NCBI GenBank assembly: GCA_017937125.1
Contig: JAGBEH010000009.1
Coordinates: forward strand, 1 to 59,758
Reading direction: 5' to 3'
DNA from: Alistipes sp.
Lineage (GTDB): Bacteria > Bacteroidota > Bacteroidia > Bacteroidales > Rikenellaceae
DNA: 59,758 bases
Positions 17,752-27,635 of the stretch are shown in pieces (position 1 is the stretch's first letter; each line of letters opens with the position of its first letter). Both the position numbers and the translations under genes were made by a program. The notes below the pieces were generated by a model. The model did not search any database. It worked only from the letters and a program-made list of their open reading frames with translations, and was not told the origin of the DNA.

Positions 17752-18927
17752 ATGCGCAGATTATTTTCGATACTCGTCGCGGTCGCGATGTTCGGCGGTA
17801 CCGCCTTTTCGCAAACGGCGCCTGCACCTGCGGGCGTGATTGTCGATTTCTGCTCGTTGGACAACGGCAAGTATATCGGTTCGCCGAGCATTGCCGTTCT
17901 GCCCGACGGTTCGTATGTGGCGTCCCACGACGAATTCGGGCCGAAATCGGCGGAGTACAAATCGGCCGTTACGCTCGTTTTCCGCTCTACGGACAAGGGC
18001 GCTACGTGGCATAAGATTTCGCGCATCGAGGGCGCTTTCTGGTCTACGCTGTTCGTGCATCGCAACGCTTTGTATATGATGGGCACGAACAAGGCGCACG
18101 GCAATGTGGTGATACGCCGTTCGAATGACGGCGGCGTAAACTGGACCGAACCCTGCGATGCGGAACACGGCCTGCTCGTCGAGGGCGAGTATCACACTGC
18201 TCCGACTCCCGTGCTGGTGGCCGCAGGGCGCATATGGCGTGCCGTAGAGTACGCTACGGGCAAGAGCATCCGGTGGCCCGAACGATATGGCGCCGTGATG
18301 TTGTCGGCGCCCGAGAACAGCGATCTGCTGAATGCCGCGAACTGGACGCGTTCCGAGACGCTGCGTCCCGATTTCTCGAACTGCGGCGATACGGATTTCA
18401 AGGGCTGGCTCGAAGGCAATGCGGTCGTCGGGAAGGACGGGAGTGTCCTCGATATTCTGCGCGTGCACGTCGGCCGTGCCGCCGATGAATACTGTGCCGT
18501 GCTGAAGTGCGACAAAAAGGGGCGTCGAATGAGTTTCGACGGGTTCCGTCCTATGGAGGGCGGCTCGAAGAAGTTCACGATACGCTACGATGCGAAGAGC
18601 GGCAAGTATTGGAGCATAGTCAATTACGTTCAGCCCGATTTTCGCGGGATGTTCCCCGACCGCGTACGCAATCGCTTGGTGCTCGCTTCGTCCGACGACC
18701 TGCAAACGTGGACGATGCGCCGTCTGTTGGTAGCGCATCCCGATTGCCTTACGCACGGGTTCCAGTATGTGGATTGGGTCGTAGACGGCGATGACATCGT
18801 CTATCTCGTCCGCACGGCTTTCGATGAGCCCGACGGACGTCAGGCCAAAGATTATCACAATGCCAACTATCTTACGTTCGACCGCGTGACCGATTTCAGA
18901 CAATATTCCCGAACCGAGATGCAATGA
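17752..18927 (+). CDS. Sialidase-fold (BNR) protein 1
   Basis: The 391-aa exported protein (signal peptide about 1-20, GGTAFSQ) has the six-bladed sialidase fold as judged by Asp-box motifs STDKGATW and SNDGGVNW. Conserved blocks shared with the two following genes are YIGSPSIAV, YVASHD, EYHTAPTPV, EGNAVV, KKFTIRYD, GFQYVDWVVDGDDIV and HNANYLTF. Databases would probably call it an exo-alpha-sialidase, but the XRIP arginine motif of GH33 is replaced by GSP, so neuraminidase activity is doubtful. It is a glycoside hydrolase or lectin acting outside the inner membrane. It overlaps the next gene by 4 bp. Confidence 0.8.
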   Translation: MRRLFSILVAVAMFGGTAFSQTAPAPAGVIVDFCSLDNGKYIGSPSIAVLPDGSYVASHDEFGPKSAEYKSAVTLVFRSTDKGATWHKISRIEGAFWSTLFVHRNALYMMGTNKAHGNVVIRRSNDGGVNWTEPCDAEHGLLVEGEYHTAPTPVLVAAGRIWRAVEYATGKSIRWPERYGAVMLSAPENSDLLNAANWTRSETLRPDFSNCGDTDFKGWLEGNAVVGKDGSVLDILRVHVGRAADEYCAVLKCDKKGRRMSFDGFRPMEGGSKKFTIRYDAKSGKYWSIVNYVQPDFRGMFPDRVRNRLVLASSDDLQTWTMRRLLVAHPDCLTHGFQYVDWVVDGDDIVYLVRTAFDEPDGRQAKDYHNANYLTFDRVTDFRQYSRTEMQ

Positions 18928-20111
18928 AGACGAAAATGATATATCTGTCGGTGCTGGCGATGTTCGCCGTATGGACATCGGCGGCACAGACGCCCGAGCT
19001 TGCTAAACCCGACGGCGTGGTCGTGGCGCATACGCCCAAGAGCGAGACCAAATACGTCGGGTCGCCGTCGATAGCCGTATCGCCGTCGGGGGTCTACGTG
19101 GCCTCGCACGACTTTTTCGGCAAGCGCGCCAACATCAACGGCAAGGCGGTAACCGTCGTTTACACCTCCAAGGACAAGGGTGCTACGTGGAGTCGCGCGG
19201 CGACGGTACTCGGGCAATACTGGTCCAATTTGTTCTATATCGGCGACAATCTCTATCTGCTCGGCGTGGAGCGCGGGCACGGCAACATCGTTATCCGCCG
19301 CTCGACGGATGACGGCCGCACGTGGACGACGCCTGCGGACGAACGCAGCGGCCTGCTCTTTCGCGGGGCTTACCATACGGCGCCCACGCCCGTAATCGTG
19401 GCGAACGGCCGTATATGGCGGGCGTTCGAGAAGGCCGACGCTATGCAGCACAAGTCCAATTTTCGTTACGGGCCGCTGATGATAAGTGCGGCGGCGGATG
19501 CCGATCTGCTCGATGCCTCGTCGTGGCGTATGTCGAACCATATAACCGTCAAGAGCTCGTATGCCGACGGCGAGTGTAAGGGCGTACTCGAAGGCAATGC
19601 CGTAGCCGACAGGGACGGGCATATCGTGGATGTGCTCCGTATGCACGTCTGGCCGGGTGCGGTGGAGCACGTGCTCATAGCGCGGGTTTCGGACGACGGT
19701 GCGACGATGAGTTTCGACCCCGAAAGCGATTTCATACCGTTCGAGGGCGGATCCAAAAAGTTCAGCATACGTTTCGACGTGATTTCGGGGCGTTACTGGA
19801 CACTGGCCAACGACGTGATGAAGGAGCACGCGGGCGAGTATCCCGCTGCCGTGAGAAACAGCCTCGTATTGATGTCGTCGCCCGATCTGCGGAGGTGGAC
19901 CAAGCACCTGCGGGTGCTGCATCATCCCGACACCAAGCTGCACGGCTTCCAGTATGTCGATTGGCTCGCTGACGGCGAGGATATGGTATTCGTGTCGCGT
20001 ACGGCGTTCGACGACGAGTTCGGCGGCGCGGACAACTACCATAATGCCAACTATCTGACATTCCATAGAATAGAAAATTTCCGCAAATACGAAAAAGAGA
20101 TAGTCGAATGA
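18924..20111 (+). CDS. Sialidase-fold (BNR) protein 2
   Basis: This 395-aa paralogue of the preceding gene has a signal peptide (about 1-22, ending SAAQ), Asp-boxes SKDKGATW and STDDGRTW, and the same conserved blocks: YVGSPSIAV, AYHTAPTPV, EGNAVAD, KKFSIRFD, GFQYVDWLADGEDMV and HNANYLTF. The presence of three copies in a row with 4-bp overlaps means recent tandem duplication and division of labour on related linkages. As in copy 1 the GH33 XRIP arginine is absent. A stretch near 19314-19385 is almost identical in DNA to copy 3, suggesting gene conversion. Confidence 0.8.
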   Translation: MKTKMIYLSVLAMFAVWTSAAQTPELAKPDGVVVAHTPKSETKYVGSPSIAVSPSGVYVASHDFFGKRANINGKAVTVVYTSKDKGATWSRAATVLGQYWSNLFYIGDNLYLLGVERGHGNIVIRRSTDDGRTWTTPADERSGLLFRGAYHTAPTPVIVANGRIWRAFEKADAMQHKSNFRYGPLMISAAADADLLDASSWRMSNHITVKSSYADGECKGVLEGNAVADRDGHIVDVLRMHVWPGAVEHVLIARVSDDGATMSFDPESDFIPFEGGSKKFSIRFDVISGRYWTLANDVMKEHAGEYPAAVRNSLVLMSSPDLRRWTKHLRVLHHPDTKLHGFQYVDWLADGEDMVFVSRTAFDDEFGGADNYHNANYLTFHRIENFRKYEKEIVE

Positions 20112-21343
20112 CCTTTTCGGCACGCATATTCGTCTCGGTGCTGTCGCTCGCGTTCGCTGCCTGCGGCAAGAATGTTATCGTTACGACGGTCGATATTCCC
20201 GAAAGCCGCAGCGAAGTGCAGTCGCCGTCGGCGCCTCTCGGTACGGTCATAAGTCATTTCCCGAAATCGGGCGGCGCCTATGTGGGTTCGCCGTCGATTG
20301 CCGTTGCGCCCGACGGAAGCTACGTAGCCTCGCACGACCTTTTCGGCGACGGCGCACCCCTCTCGGAGCGCGGTCGTACGACGCTCGTGTTCCGTTCGAC
20401 GGACAACGGGCTGACGTGGGTGCAGGTGTCGGAGATCGACGGACTTTTCTGGGCTAACCTGTTCTATCTGAATGATAAGTTGTATGCGTTCGGCGTGGAG
20501 CGCGGACACGGGAATATAGTCATAATGCGCTCTGCCGACAACGGCCGCACGTGGACGACGCCGACCGACGAACGCAGCGGCCTGCTCTTTCGCGGGGCCT
20601 ACCATACGGCTCCGACACCCGTAGTTATAGGCAAATGCCGAATATGGCGTGCCGTAGAGTATGCCGATGCCATAGACTCCACGCTGCCGATACGCTACGG
20701 GGCGGCGATGATAAGTGCGGAGACGGGTTCGGACCTTCTGAATGCCGACAATTGGCGTATGACCAACATATTGGCTGCCGATGCGACCGATTTGGGCGGC
20801 GAGATGCGCGGCTGGCTCGAGGGCAATGCGGTCATCGGTCCCGACGGCGGCATTCTCGACATTATGCGCGTGCACGTGTGGCCCGGAACGCCCGAATATG
20901 CGGCGGTGCTGCGCGTCTCCGACGACGGACGGCGCATCTCGTTCTCGGAGGATGATTACGTGGAGTTTGCGGGCGGCGCCAAAAAGTTTACCATACGCTA
21001 CGACAAGAAGAGCGGGTTGTATTGGACGTTGGCCAACAACGTTCGGGAGGAGTATGCGTCGGAATATCCCGCCAGCGTCAGGAACACGCTGTCGCTGTTC
21101 TCCTCGCCGGATTTACGGCACTGGACGATGCGCAAAACGGTGCTGTCCCATCCCGACCGGCTGAAACACGCGTTCCAGTATGCCGACTGGGTCATACGGG
21201 GCGATGACATACTTTTCGTCTCGCGAACTGCGTGGGAGGATGCGGAGGGCGATGCCGCGTCGGCGCACGATGCGAATTACCTGACATTCCACCGTATTGT
21301 GGGGTTCAGAAGTCTGGCGGATACTGTTGCCGATAACGAATGA
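20108..21343 (+). CDS. Sialidase-fold (BNR) lipoprotein 3
   Basis: The third tandem paralogue has 411 aa and a likely lipoprotein signal (SLAFAACG, cysteine near residue 18), unlike the apparently soluble copies 1 and 2. Asp-boxes are STDNGLTW and SADNGRTW. YVGSPSIAV, YVASHDLFG, AYHTAPTPV, EGNAVI, KKFTIRYD and the C-terminal ANYLTFHR are kept; FQYADWVIRGDDILF shows mild divergence. Lipid anchoring would place it on the outer membrane while the other two work in the periplasm or are released. Its substrate is unknown; see the other copies for the missing XRIP arginine. Confidence 0.8.
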   Translation: MTFSARIFVSVLSLAFAACGKNVIVTTVDIPESRSEVQSPSAPLGTVISHFPKSGGAYVGSPSIAVAPDGSYVASHDLFGDGAPLSERGRTTLVFRSTDNGLTWVQVSEIDGLFWANLFYLNDKLYAFGVERGHGNIVIMRSADNGRTWTTPTDERSGLLFRGAYHTAPTPVVIGKCRIWRAVEYADAIDSTLPIRYGAAMISAETGSDLLNADNWRMTNILAADATDLGGEMRGWLEGNAVIGPDGGILDIMRVHVWPGTPEYAAVLRVSDDGRRISFSEDDYVEFAGGAKKFTIRYDKKSGLYWTLANNVREEYASEYPASVRNTLSLFSSPDLRHWTMRKTVLSHPDRLKHAFQYADWVIRGDDILFVSRTAWEDAEGDAASAHDANYLTFHRIVGFRSLADTVADNE

Positions 21344-21359
21344 TTGCTGATACAGATAT

Positions 21360-22781
21360 ATGAAACGGATAATTTCGACTTTGGCGGCCATATTAGTATG
21401 GTTCGCGGCGGATGCGCAACTCGCATTGCCGAAACTCGTGTCGGACAATATGGTGTTACAGCGCGAAACGGAGGTGCGCGTCTGGGGGTGGGGAGCCCCG
21501 AAGGCAAAGGTGAAGATCGATGCCGACTGGCTTGCCAAACCCGTGACGTGCGTCTGCGACGATGACGGATGCTGGGAGCGGTTCATCGCCACTGCGGGCG
21601 ATACGGACACCCACTCTATGACCGTCTCTTCGCGCGGCGAGCGGATTACGGTCGGCGGTATTCTTTTCGGAGAGGTATGGTTCTGCGCGGGGCAGTCGAA
21701 TATGTCGATGCCGTTGCGCGGTTACAGGAACCAGCCCGTAGAGAACTCCGAAAATGTCGTGGCGGCTTCCGACGGGTGGCCGCAGGTGAGGATGTTCACG
21801 GTGGCGAAGAAGATAGACCGTGCGCCCCGCCGCGATGTTATGGGCGGCAGCTGGGTGTCGGCCTCGTCGGGCACGACGGCAGAGTTCAGTGCCATAGGAT
21901 ATATGTTCGCCCGCGAACTGTGCGAGCGGCTGAAAGTCCCCGTCGGGATGATAAATATGAGTATGGGAGGGTCGAACGTGCAGGCGTGGGTGAGCCGCGA
22001 CCTGCTTGCCGAGTTTCCCGAAGTCGCAATGCGTCCCACGGACCTGAGTTCGAAAGCCCCGCAGCGCGAACAGTGCGGGTTGTATAATTCTATGGTGCAT
22101 CCGTCGATTGGATATACGGCGAAAGGGGCGATATGGTATCAGGGCGAGAACAATATCTATACGCCCGACCTGTATGCCCGTATGCTGCCTGCGATGATAG
22201 GGCAGTGGCGCGAACTGTCGGGCAATGCGGATATGCCGTTCTATATGGTCGAAATCGCGCCCTACCGCTACAAGAACGACGATGCGGGTGCCGAAGCCGA
22301 AGATGCCGCTTTGCTGCGGGAAGCGCAGCACGCCGCAGTAGCTTGTACGGCGAATACCGACATAGTCTGTGCGGCCGATCTCGGCGAACTGCGCAACATA
22401 CACCCGCCGAAGAAGTACGAAATAGCCGAACGGCTCGCCGCCGTCGCATTGACGAAGAGCTACGGCTTCGAAGGCATCGTCTGCACATTCCCTGCGTTCG
22501 CGGGTGCCGAGACCGACGGCGATACGATGAAGGTGCGTTTCGACAATGTTTGCGGCGGACTGCATATCGTGCCTTACGGCGGCTTCAGCGGATTTCGAAT
22601 TGCGGGCGACGATATGGTGTTCCGCGATGCCGAGGCCGAGACGGACGGCAATATCGTGAAGCTCCGCTGCGACGGCATCTCTGAGCCGAAGTACGTAAGG
22701 TACGGATTCCGCAACGACTCTACGGCGACGCTTTTCGATGCGGAGGGGCGCCCCGCTTTCCCGTTCAGGAGCGATAATTGA
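21360..22781 (+). CDS. Sialate O-acetylesterase-like SGNH esterase
   Basis: This 473-aa exported esterase (signal peptide about 1-19, FAADAQ) is of the sialate O-acetylesterase/SASA family, which removes O-acetyl groups from sialic acid or other sugars. FCAGQSNMSMP holds the nucleophile serine near residue 112. INMSMGGSNVQAWV and GAIWYQGENNIY are the next family blocks, and NIHPPKKYEIAERLA has the catalytic histidine. It stands between the BNR triplet and the first SusC, and a longer paralogue (55123-57006) ends the second operon, so deacetylation appears to be a recurring step for this glycan. Confidence 0.87.
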   Translation: MKRIISTLAAILVWFAADAQLALPKLVSDNMVLQRETEVRVWGWGAPKAKVKIDADWLAKPVTCVCDDDGCWERFIATAGDTDTHSMTVSSRGERITVGGILFGEVWFCAGQSNMSMPLRGYRNQPVENSENVVAASDGWPQVRMFTVAKKIDRAPRRDVMGGSWVSASSGTTAEFSAIGYMFARELCERLKVPVGMINMSMGGSNVQAWVSRDLLAEFPEVAMRPTDLSSKAPQREQCGLYNSMVHPSIGYTAKGAIWYQGENNIYTPDLYARMLPAMIGQWRELSGNADMPFYMVEIAPYRYKNDDAGAEAEDAALLREAQHAAVACTANTDIVCAADLGELRNIHPPKKYEIAERLAAVALTKSYGFEGIVCTFPAFAGAETDGDTMKVRFDNVCGGLHIVPYGGFSGFRIAGDDMVFRDAEAETDGNIVKLRCDGISEPKYVRYGFRNDSTATLFDAEGRPAFPFRSDN

Positions 22782-22824
22782 CGCATAGCGGTTAAAACGA
22801 TTAAACTACCAAAACCTATCCTAT

Positions 22825-25800
22825 ATGAAGAACTTTTACTTGAAACGTATTTTGGTGCGGGTAATGCTGTCGGCAGCGCTTACGGCGATAGCGGCGAGCG
22901 GTTATTCGCAGCAGAACCAAATCACGGGCAACCTTTTGTCGGCATCGACGGCGGAACCCGTGCAGGGCGCCGTCGTGCGGGATCTCAAGTCCAATACGGC
23001 GGTCGTAACCGATTCGAAAGGCAATTTCCGAATCGGTGTCGCCGAAGGGACGACGCTCGAGATAAGCTGTTTGGGCTATGTTACGATGAACGTGGCCGTG
23101 GACAAGCGTACGAACTACAATCTGGCTATCGAGGAGGATACCAAGATGATAGAGGACGTCGTTGTGGTCGGTTACGGTACGCAGCGGCGCAAGGACCTTA
23201 CGGGCGCCGTAGCCGTAGCCAAGGTTTCGGATATGCAGACGGCTCCCGTGGCATCGTTCGAACAGTCTCTGGCGGGACGCATAGCGGGCGTATCGATAAC
23301 CAGTGCCGACGGTCAGCCGGGGCAGGAGATGAATATCGTCATCCGCGGCGGCAACTCCATAACCCAAAGCAACTCGCCCCTTTACGTGGTGGACGGTTTC
23401 CCGATAGAGGGGTTCAGCCCTTCGTCGATGAACGCGGCCGACATAAAGTCGCTTACCGTGCTGAAAGATGCGTCGGCGACGGCGATATACGGTTCGCGCG
23501 GAGCCAACGGCGTTATAATCATCGAGACCAACGACGGCAAGACGGGGCGTACGTCGATCACCTACGACGGATATGTGGGTGTGCAGTCGCCCGCCAACAA
23601 GATGGAACTTATGAGCCCCTACGAGTTCGTGAAATATCAGCTCGAGGTCAATCCCGTCGATACCAAGGCAGCCTATCTGGCGGACGGGCGGACGCTGGAC
23701 TACTACAAAAACGTCAAGGCTATCGACTGGCAGGACGAACTGATGCGCAATGCCGTCATCCACAGCCATTCGCTGTCGATAAACGGCGGTAACCAGAAGA
23801 CCAAGTTCTCGGTTTCGGGCAACTACACCAGCCACGACGGTATCATCCGATACAGCGGTTACGAACGTTACCGCGCCCGCGTTTATGTCAATCATACGTT
23901 CAACCGCTGGCTTCGCTTCAACGTGTCGGGCGAATATTCGAACGACAAGTCCTACGGCGACATCGCATCGCAGAGTGCGAGTACCACGCAGACCTATTCG
24001 GGTTATCTGATGTACCGTACGTGGGGCTACCGCCCCGTTTTCCCCAACGGCGATTACAACATTATGGATCAGCCTTTGGACGAGGGCGCTATGGACCAGC
24101 GGTTCAATCCCGTGCTCGACGTGCGCAACAGCAAGCGCGTGAAAAAGGGACAGTATATCCGCGGCAATGCCAATGTCCTTATCAAGCTGTACAAGGATTT
24201 GGAGCTTATCGTGAAGGGCGGCATTTACGACCGTACGTGGAAAGAGTCGGCATTCTATAATTCTACCACCTCGCGCGGCTCGTCGGCCTCGGCGAGCAAT
24301 ACGAAGGGAGTGAACGGTTCGGTGAACTTCCGTCAGGCACGCAGCCTGCTCAACGAAAATACGCTCAACTACAAGAAAAAGATAGGCCGCCACGCTTTTA
24401 CGGCAATGGTCGGATATACGTTGCAGGCCAATCAAAACGAGACCTATGAACTCACGGGCGAGCAGATACCCATCGAGAATCTGGGCGTCAGCGGCATCGA
24501 TACGGGTATCCCCGGTGCCAACAAGACCGTAATTACCGAGAACAGACTGATGTCTTGGCTCGGCCGCCTGACCTACAACTACGACGACCGTTATCTGGTT
24601 ACGGCATCGTTCCGTGCCGACGGATCGAGCAAGTTCGCGAAGAAGAACCGTTGGGGATATTTCCCGTCGGCGGCCGTGGCGTGGCGCATCTCCGAAGAGA
24701 AGTTCCTCGAAAACTGGCATTTTCTCGATAATGCCAAACTGCGCGTGAGCTACGGTTTGACGGGTAACGACCGCATCTCCGACTTCGGACGTTTCGAGCA
24801 GATGGGCACGAGCTACGTCTATTATTACTCCTACAATAACGGGACGCCTCAATTCGGCATACGCACCACTTCGATCGGCAATCCCGATCTGAAATGGGAG
24901 ACTACGGCGCAGTTCGATGCGGGTATCGACCTTTCGTTCTTCAACAGCCGTCTGAACATAACGGTCGATTACTACAACAAGCATACGCGGGATCTGCTGC
25001 TGAATGCCGATCTGCCCTATACCACGGGCTTCAGCAAGGTCTACAAGAATATCGGCGCCATCCGCAATCGCGGCTGGGAGTTCACCTTGTCTACCGTCAA
25101 TGTAGACGTACGCAACTTCCGTTGGAGAAGCGACTTCAACATATCGTTCAACAAGAACAAGATATTGTCGCTCAACGACGGCGAGTCGCGCCTGCTCTCC
25201 TCCATAACTTCGGGTTGGGATATGTCGAAAACCAACCTGTATATGGCTCAGGTAGGGCATTCGATAGGTCAGTTCATCGGTCTGATATGGGACGGCGTGT
25301 ACACTTACGATGACTTCGACAAGGTGGGCGACAACTATGTCCTGCGTGCGGATGTTCCCGCCAACGGTTCGTCGCGTTCGACGATCCGCCCCGGCGATAT
25401 CAAGTACCGCGATATCAACGGCGACGGCACGATTACCGACAAGGATGTCGTGGTTATAGGCCGCGCCACTCCGATACATATCGGCGGTTTCAACAACGAA
25501 TTCACCATCGGCCCCGTGAGCGTGTCGTTCCTCTTCCAGTGGAGCTACGGCAACGACGTGATGAACGCCAACCGCATCTATCTGGAAGGCAATGTCTCCA
25601 ACAGACCGATGCTCAACCAGTTCAAGAGTTATGCAAACCGCTGGAGCGAGGAAAATCCCGACAGCAAACTGTTCCGTGCGGGCGGTGCGGGCCCGACGGG
25701 CTATTACAGCTCGCGCACGCTGGAGGACGGCTCGTTCCTGCGTCTGGCCAATGCCAACATAACCTATTCGTTTCCCAAAAAGATATGCAAGTCGATAGGT

Positions 25801-25971
25801 ATGCAGAATCTGAGCCTTTATATCTCGGGGCAAAATCTCTTCGTCTGGACCAAGTACAGCGGTATGGATCCCGAAGTGTCGGTACGCAATACAGCCCTTA
25901 CACCGGGGTTCGACTATTCGGCCTATCCGCGTGCGAGAACATTCGTTTTCGGCGTCAAGGCGACTTTCTAA
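22825..25971 (+). CDS. SusC/RagA-family TonB-dependent glycan importer 1
   Basis: This 1,048-aa outer-membrane protein imports oligosaccharides with energy from TonB. It has a signal peptide (about 1-27), a carboxypeptidase-D-like domain (about 30-105, with ITGNLLSASTAEPVQGAVV), the SusC signature VVVVGYGTQRRKDLTGAV near 112-128, a plug with VVDGFPIEG and YGSRGANGVIIIET, a beta-barrel, and a C-terminal phenylalanine (GVKATF) as expected for barrel assembly. The SusD partner follows 21 bp later. A paralogue of nearly the same length lies at 47462-50617. Confidence 0.95.
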   Translation: MKNFYLKRILVRVMLSAALTAIAASGYSQQNQITGNLLSASTAEPVQGAVVRDLKSNTAVVTDSKGNFRIGVAEGTTLEISCLGYVTMNVAVDKRTNYNLAIEEDTKMIEDVVVVGYGTQRRKDLTGAVAVAKVSDMQTAPVASFEQSLAGRIAGVSITSADGQPGQEMNIVIRGGNSITQSNSPLYVVDGFPIEGFSPSSMNAADIKSLTVLKDASATAIYGSRGANGVIIIETNDGKTGRTSITYDGYVGVQSPANKMELMSPYEFVKYQLEVNPVDTKAAYLADGRTLDYYKNVKAIDWQDELMRNAVIHSHSLSINGGNQKTKFSVSGNYTSHDGIIRYSGYERYRARVYVNHTFNRWLRFNVSGEYSNDKSYGDIASQSASTTQTYSGYLMYRTWGYRPVFPNGDYNIMDQPLDEGAMDQRFNPVLDVRNSKRVKKGQYIRGNANVLIKLYKDLELIVKGGIYDRTWKESAFYNSTTSRGSSASASNTKGVNGSVNFRQARSLLNENTLNYKKKIGRHAFTAMVGYTLQANQNETYELTGEQIPIENLGVSGIDTGIPGANKTVITENRLMSWLGRLTYNYDDRYLVTASFRADGSSKFAKKNRWGYFPSAAVAWRISEEKFLENWHFLDNAKLRVSYGLTGNDRISDFGRFEQMGTSYVYYYSYNNGTPQFGIRTTSIGNPDLKWETTAQFDAGIDLSFFNSRLNITVDYYNKHTRDLLLNADLPYTTGFSKVYKNIGAIRNRGWEFTLSTVNVDVRNFRWRSDFNISFNKNKILSLNDGESRLLSSITSGWDMSKTNLYMAQVGHSIGQFIGLIWDGVYTYDDFDKVGDNYVLRADVPANGSSRSTIRPGDIKYRDINGDGTITDKDVVVIGRATPIHIGGFNNEFTIGPVSVSFLFQWSYGNDVMNANRIYLEGNVSNRPMLNQFKSYANRWSEENPDSKLFRAGGAGPTGYYSSRTLEDGSFLRLANANITYSFPKKICKSIGMQNLSLYISGQNLFVWTKYSGMDPEVSVRNTALTPGFDYSAYPRARTFVFGVKATF

Positions 25972-25992
25972 CACTATAAATATCGTACGGAT

Positions 25993-27612
25993 ATGAAAAG
26001 ATTGAAATATATATTTGCAATGTTGTCGCTTTGCGCCGTGTCGGGATGCAGCTTCCTCGACCTTGAACCGAGCGATTTCGTCAATAACGGGGAGTACTAC
26101 AAAACCGAAGCGGATTTGCAGGCGGCGTTGAACGGCGTCTATTCCGAACTCGCCAGCGGAAATCTCTATAAATCCTATTTCATCGCCCGCGCGGGTCTCG
26201 ATGCCGACCAGGGCTTCCAGCAGCGCGACGGCGATGCCAAGACGCTCGGCGAATACTACGTCGTGGCCACCGACATCAAGGTCCTGAGCATATGGCAGAC
26301 GCTCTATCGCGGCATCAACAACGCCAATATTCTGTTGGAGAACGTCGATAACGAAGCGATAGACATCGAACCCGATGCGCGTCGGCGCATCAAGGCCGAG
26401 ACGCTGTTCCTGCGTGCGTACTACTATTTCCTGTTGGTGCAGAACTGGGGCGACGTGCCCTATATTACCGTACCTACAGAAGGGGCGCGCCCCGAAGATG
26501 TGCAGGTGGCGAGAACGCCCGCTTTGGATGTATACGATCGTATAATCAAGGATATGAACGATGCGCTGCCGTATGTGGCCGACATAGACGAGTTGGGTTA
26601 CGGCGGCAAGATCAGTCGGTCGGCCGTACACGGCATTCTGGCTCGCGTGCACCTCTACGTCGCGGGAGAGCCGTATAACCGCACGGAGGATTACGAACAT
26701 GCGCGCGAACACGCTCGGGCGGTTATCGAGTCGGGCAAACACCGTCTCAATCCCGATTTCCAGCAGATATTCATCAACTATGCCCAAGATAAGTACGATA
26801 TCGGCGAAAGCATCTGGGAGGTGGAGTTCTACGGCAACGGAACGGGACTCTATGCTTCGTTGGGCGGATATGTGGGCTGTGCCAACGGCATCCGCAACAG
26901 CTCCGAGAAGAACAATGTCGGTTACACCTTCGAATATATGAATGCCACCAAATATGCGTACGACCTTTATAAGCAGGTCGGAACGAAGATGGACATACGC
27001 CGCGATCTGACCATAGCTCCGTTCAGGTATTCGACGCCGTCGGGCAGTACCGTGAACGATGCTCCGAATAAGGTGGCTTGGAAAAGTACCGAAATCTTCA
27101 ACCGCAATGCGGGCAAGTTCCGCCGCGAGTATGAAATCCTGCTTCCCAAACACAAGAGCTATACGCCTCAGAATTTCCCGCTGCTGCGCTATTCCGATGT
27201 GCTGCTGATGTTCGCCGAAGCCGATAACGAGGTGAAAAAAGGACCGTCGGCGGAGGCATACGAGGCTGTCAATCAGGTGGTGCGCCGTGCCTATGGCGAG
27301 GACCCGATGACGCCGAATGCGACCTATGACTGGGCGGGTATGGACTACGAAGCGTTCAAGTCCGAAATCCGCAACGAGCGCGGCCGCGAACTCTGTTTCG
27401 AGGCGCTGCGCAAGAGGGACTTGGTGCGCTGGGGAGTATTTATGTCGCAGATGAAGCGCTGCCTTGCGGATGCTCAGGCGGCTCCGAATTTCGGCGACCG
27501 CAACCACGCTATCGATACGTTCTCCAATGCGAGCGAGCGCGATGTGCTGTGGCCGATACCGAGTTACGAAATGGGGTTGAACCCGAAACTTACGCAAAAT
27601 ACGGGTTGGTAG
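25993..27612 (+). CDS. SusD/RagB-family glycan-binding lipoprotein 1
   Basis: The 539-aa lipoprotein forms the lid of the SusC channel and binds glycan at the cell surface. The lipobox is AVSGC (cysteine near residue 19), followed by SFLDLEPSDF, the usual SusD start. TPR-like helices follow (AETLFLRAYYYFLLVQNWGDVPYI) and the C-terminus has RGRELCFEALRKRDLVRWG and the WPIPSYEMGLNPKLTQNTGW ending typical of the family. It pairs with the SusC gene immediately upstream. Confidence 0.95.
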   Translation: MKRLKYIFAMLSLCAVSGCSFLDLEPSDFVNNGEYYKTEADLQAALNGVYSELASGNLYKSYFIARAGLDADQGFQQRDGDAKTLGEYYVVATDIKVLSIWQTLYRGINNANILLENVDNEAIDIEPDARRRIKAETLFLRAYYYFLLVQNWGDVPYITVPTEGARPEDVQVARTPALDVYDRIIKDMNDALPYVADIDELGYGGKISRSAVHGILARVHLYVAGEPYNRTEDYEHAREHARAVIESGKHRLNPDFQQIFINYAQDKYDIGESIWEVEFYGNGTGLYASLGGYVGCANGIRNSSEKNNVGYTFEYMNATKYAYDLYKQVGTKMDIRRDLTIAPFRYSTPSGSTVNDAPNKVAWKSTEIFNRNAGKFRREYEILLPKHKSYTPQNFPLLRYSDVLLMFAEADNEVKKGPSAEAYEAVNQVVRRAYGEDPMTPNATYDWAGMDYEAFKSEIRNERGRELCFEALRKRDLVRWGVFMSQMKRCLADAQAAPNFGDRNHAIDTFSNASERDVLWPIPSYEMGLNPKLTQNTGW

Positions 27613-27635
27613 TATGTTATTTAACTTGTGAAGAT

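Noticed and set aside
22816-27597. 1,593-codon open frame on the minus strand
   Set aside because: It is antisense to the SusC, SusD and linking sequence. Its translation is rich in Arg, His and Val with no domain, as expected from the high-GC third-position bias of the real genes.
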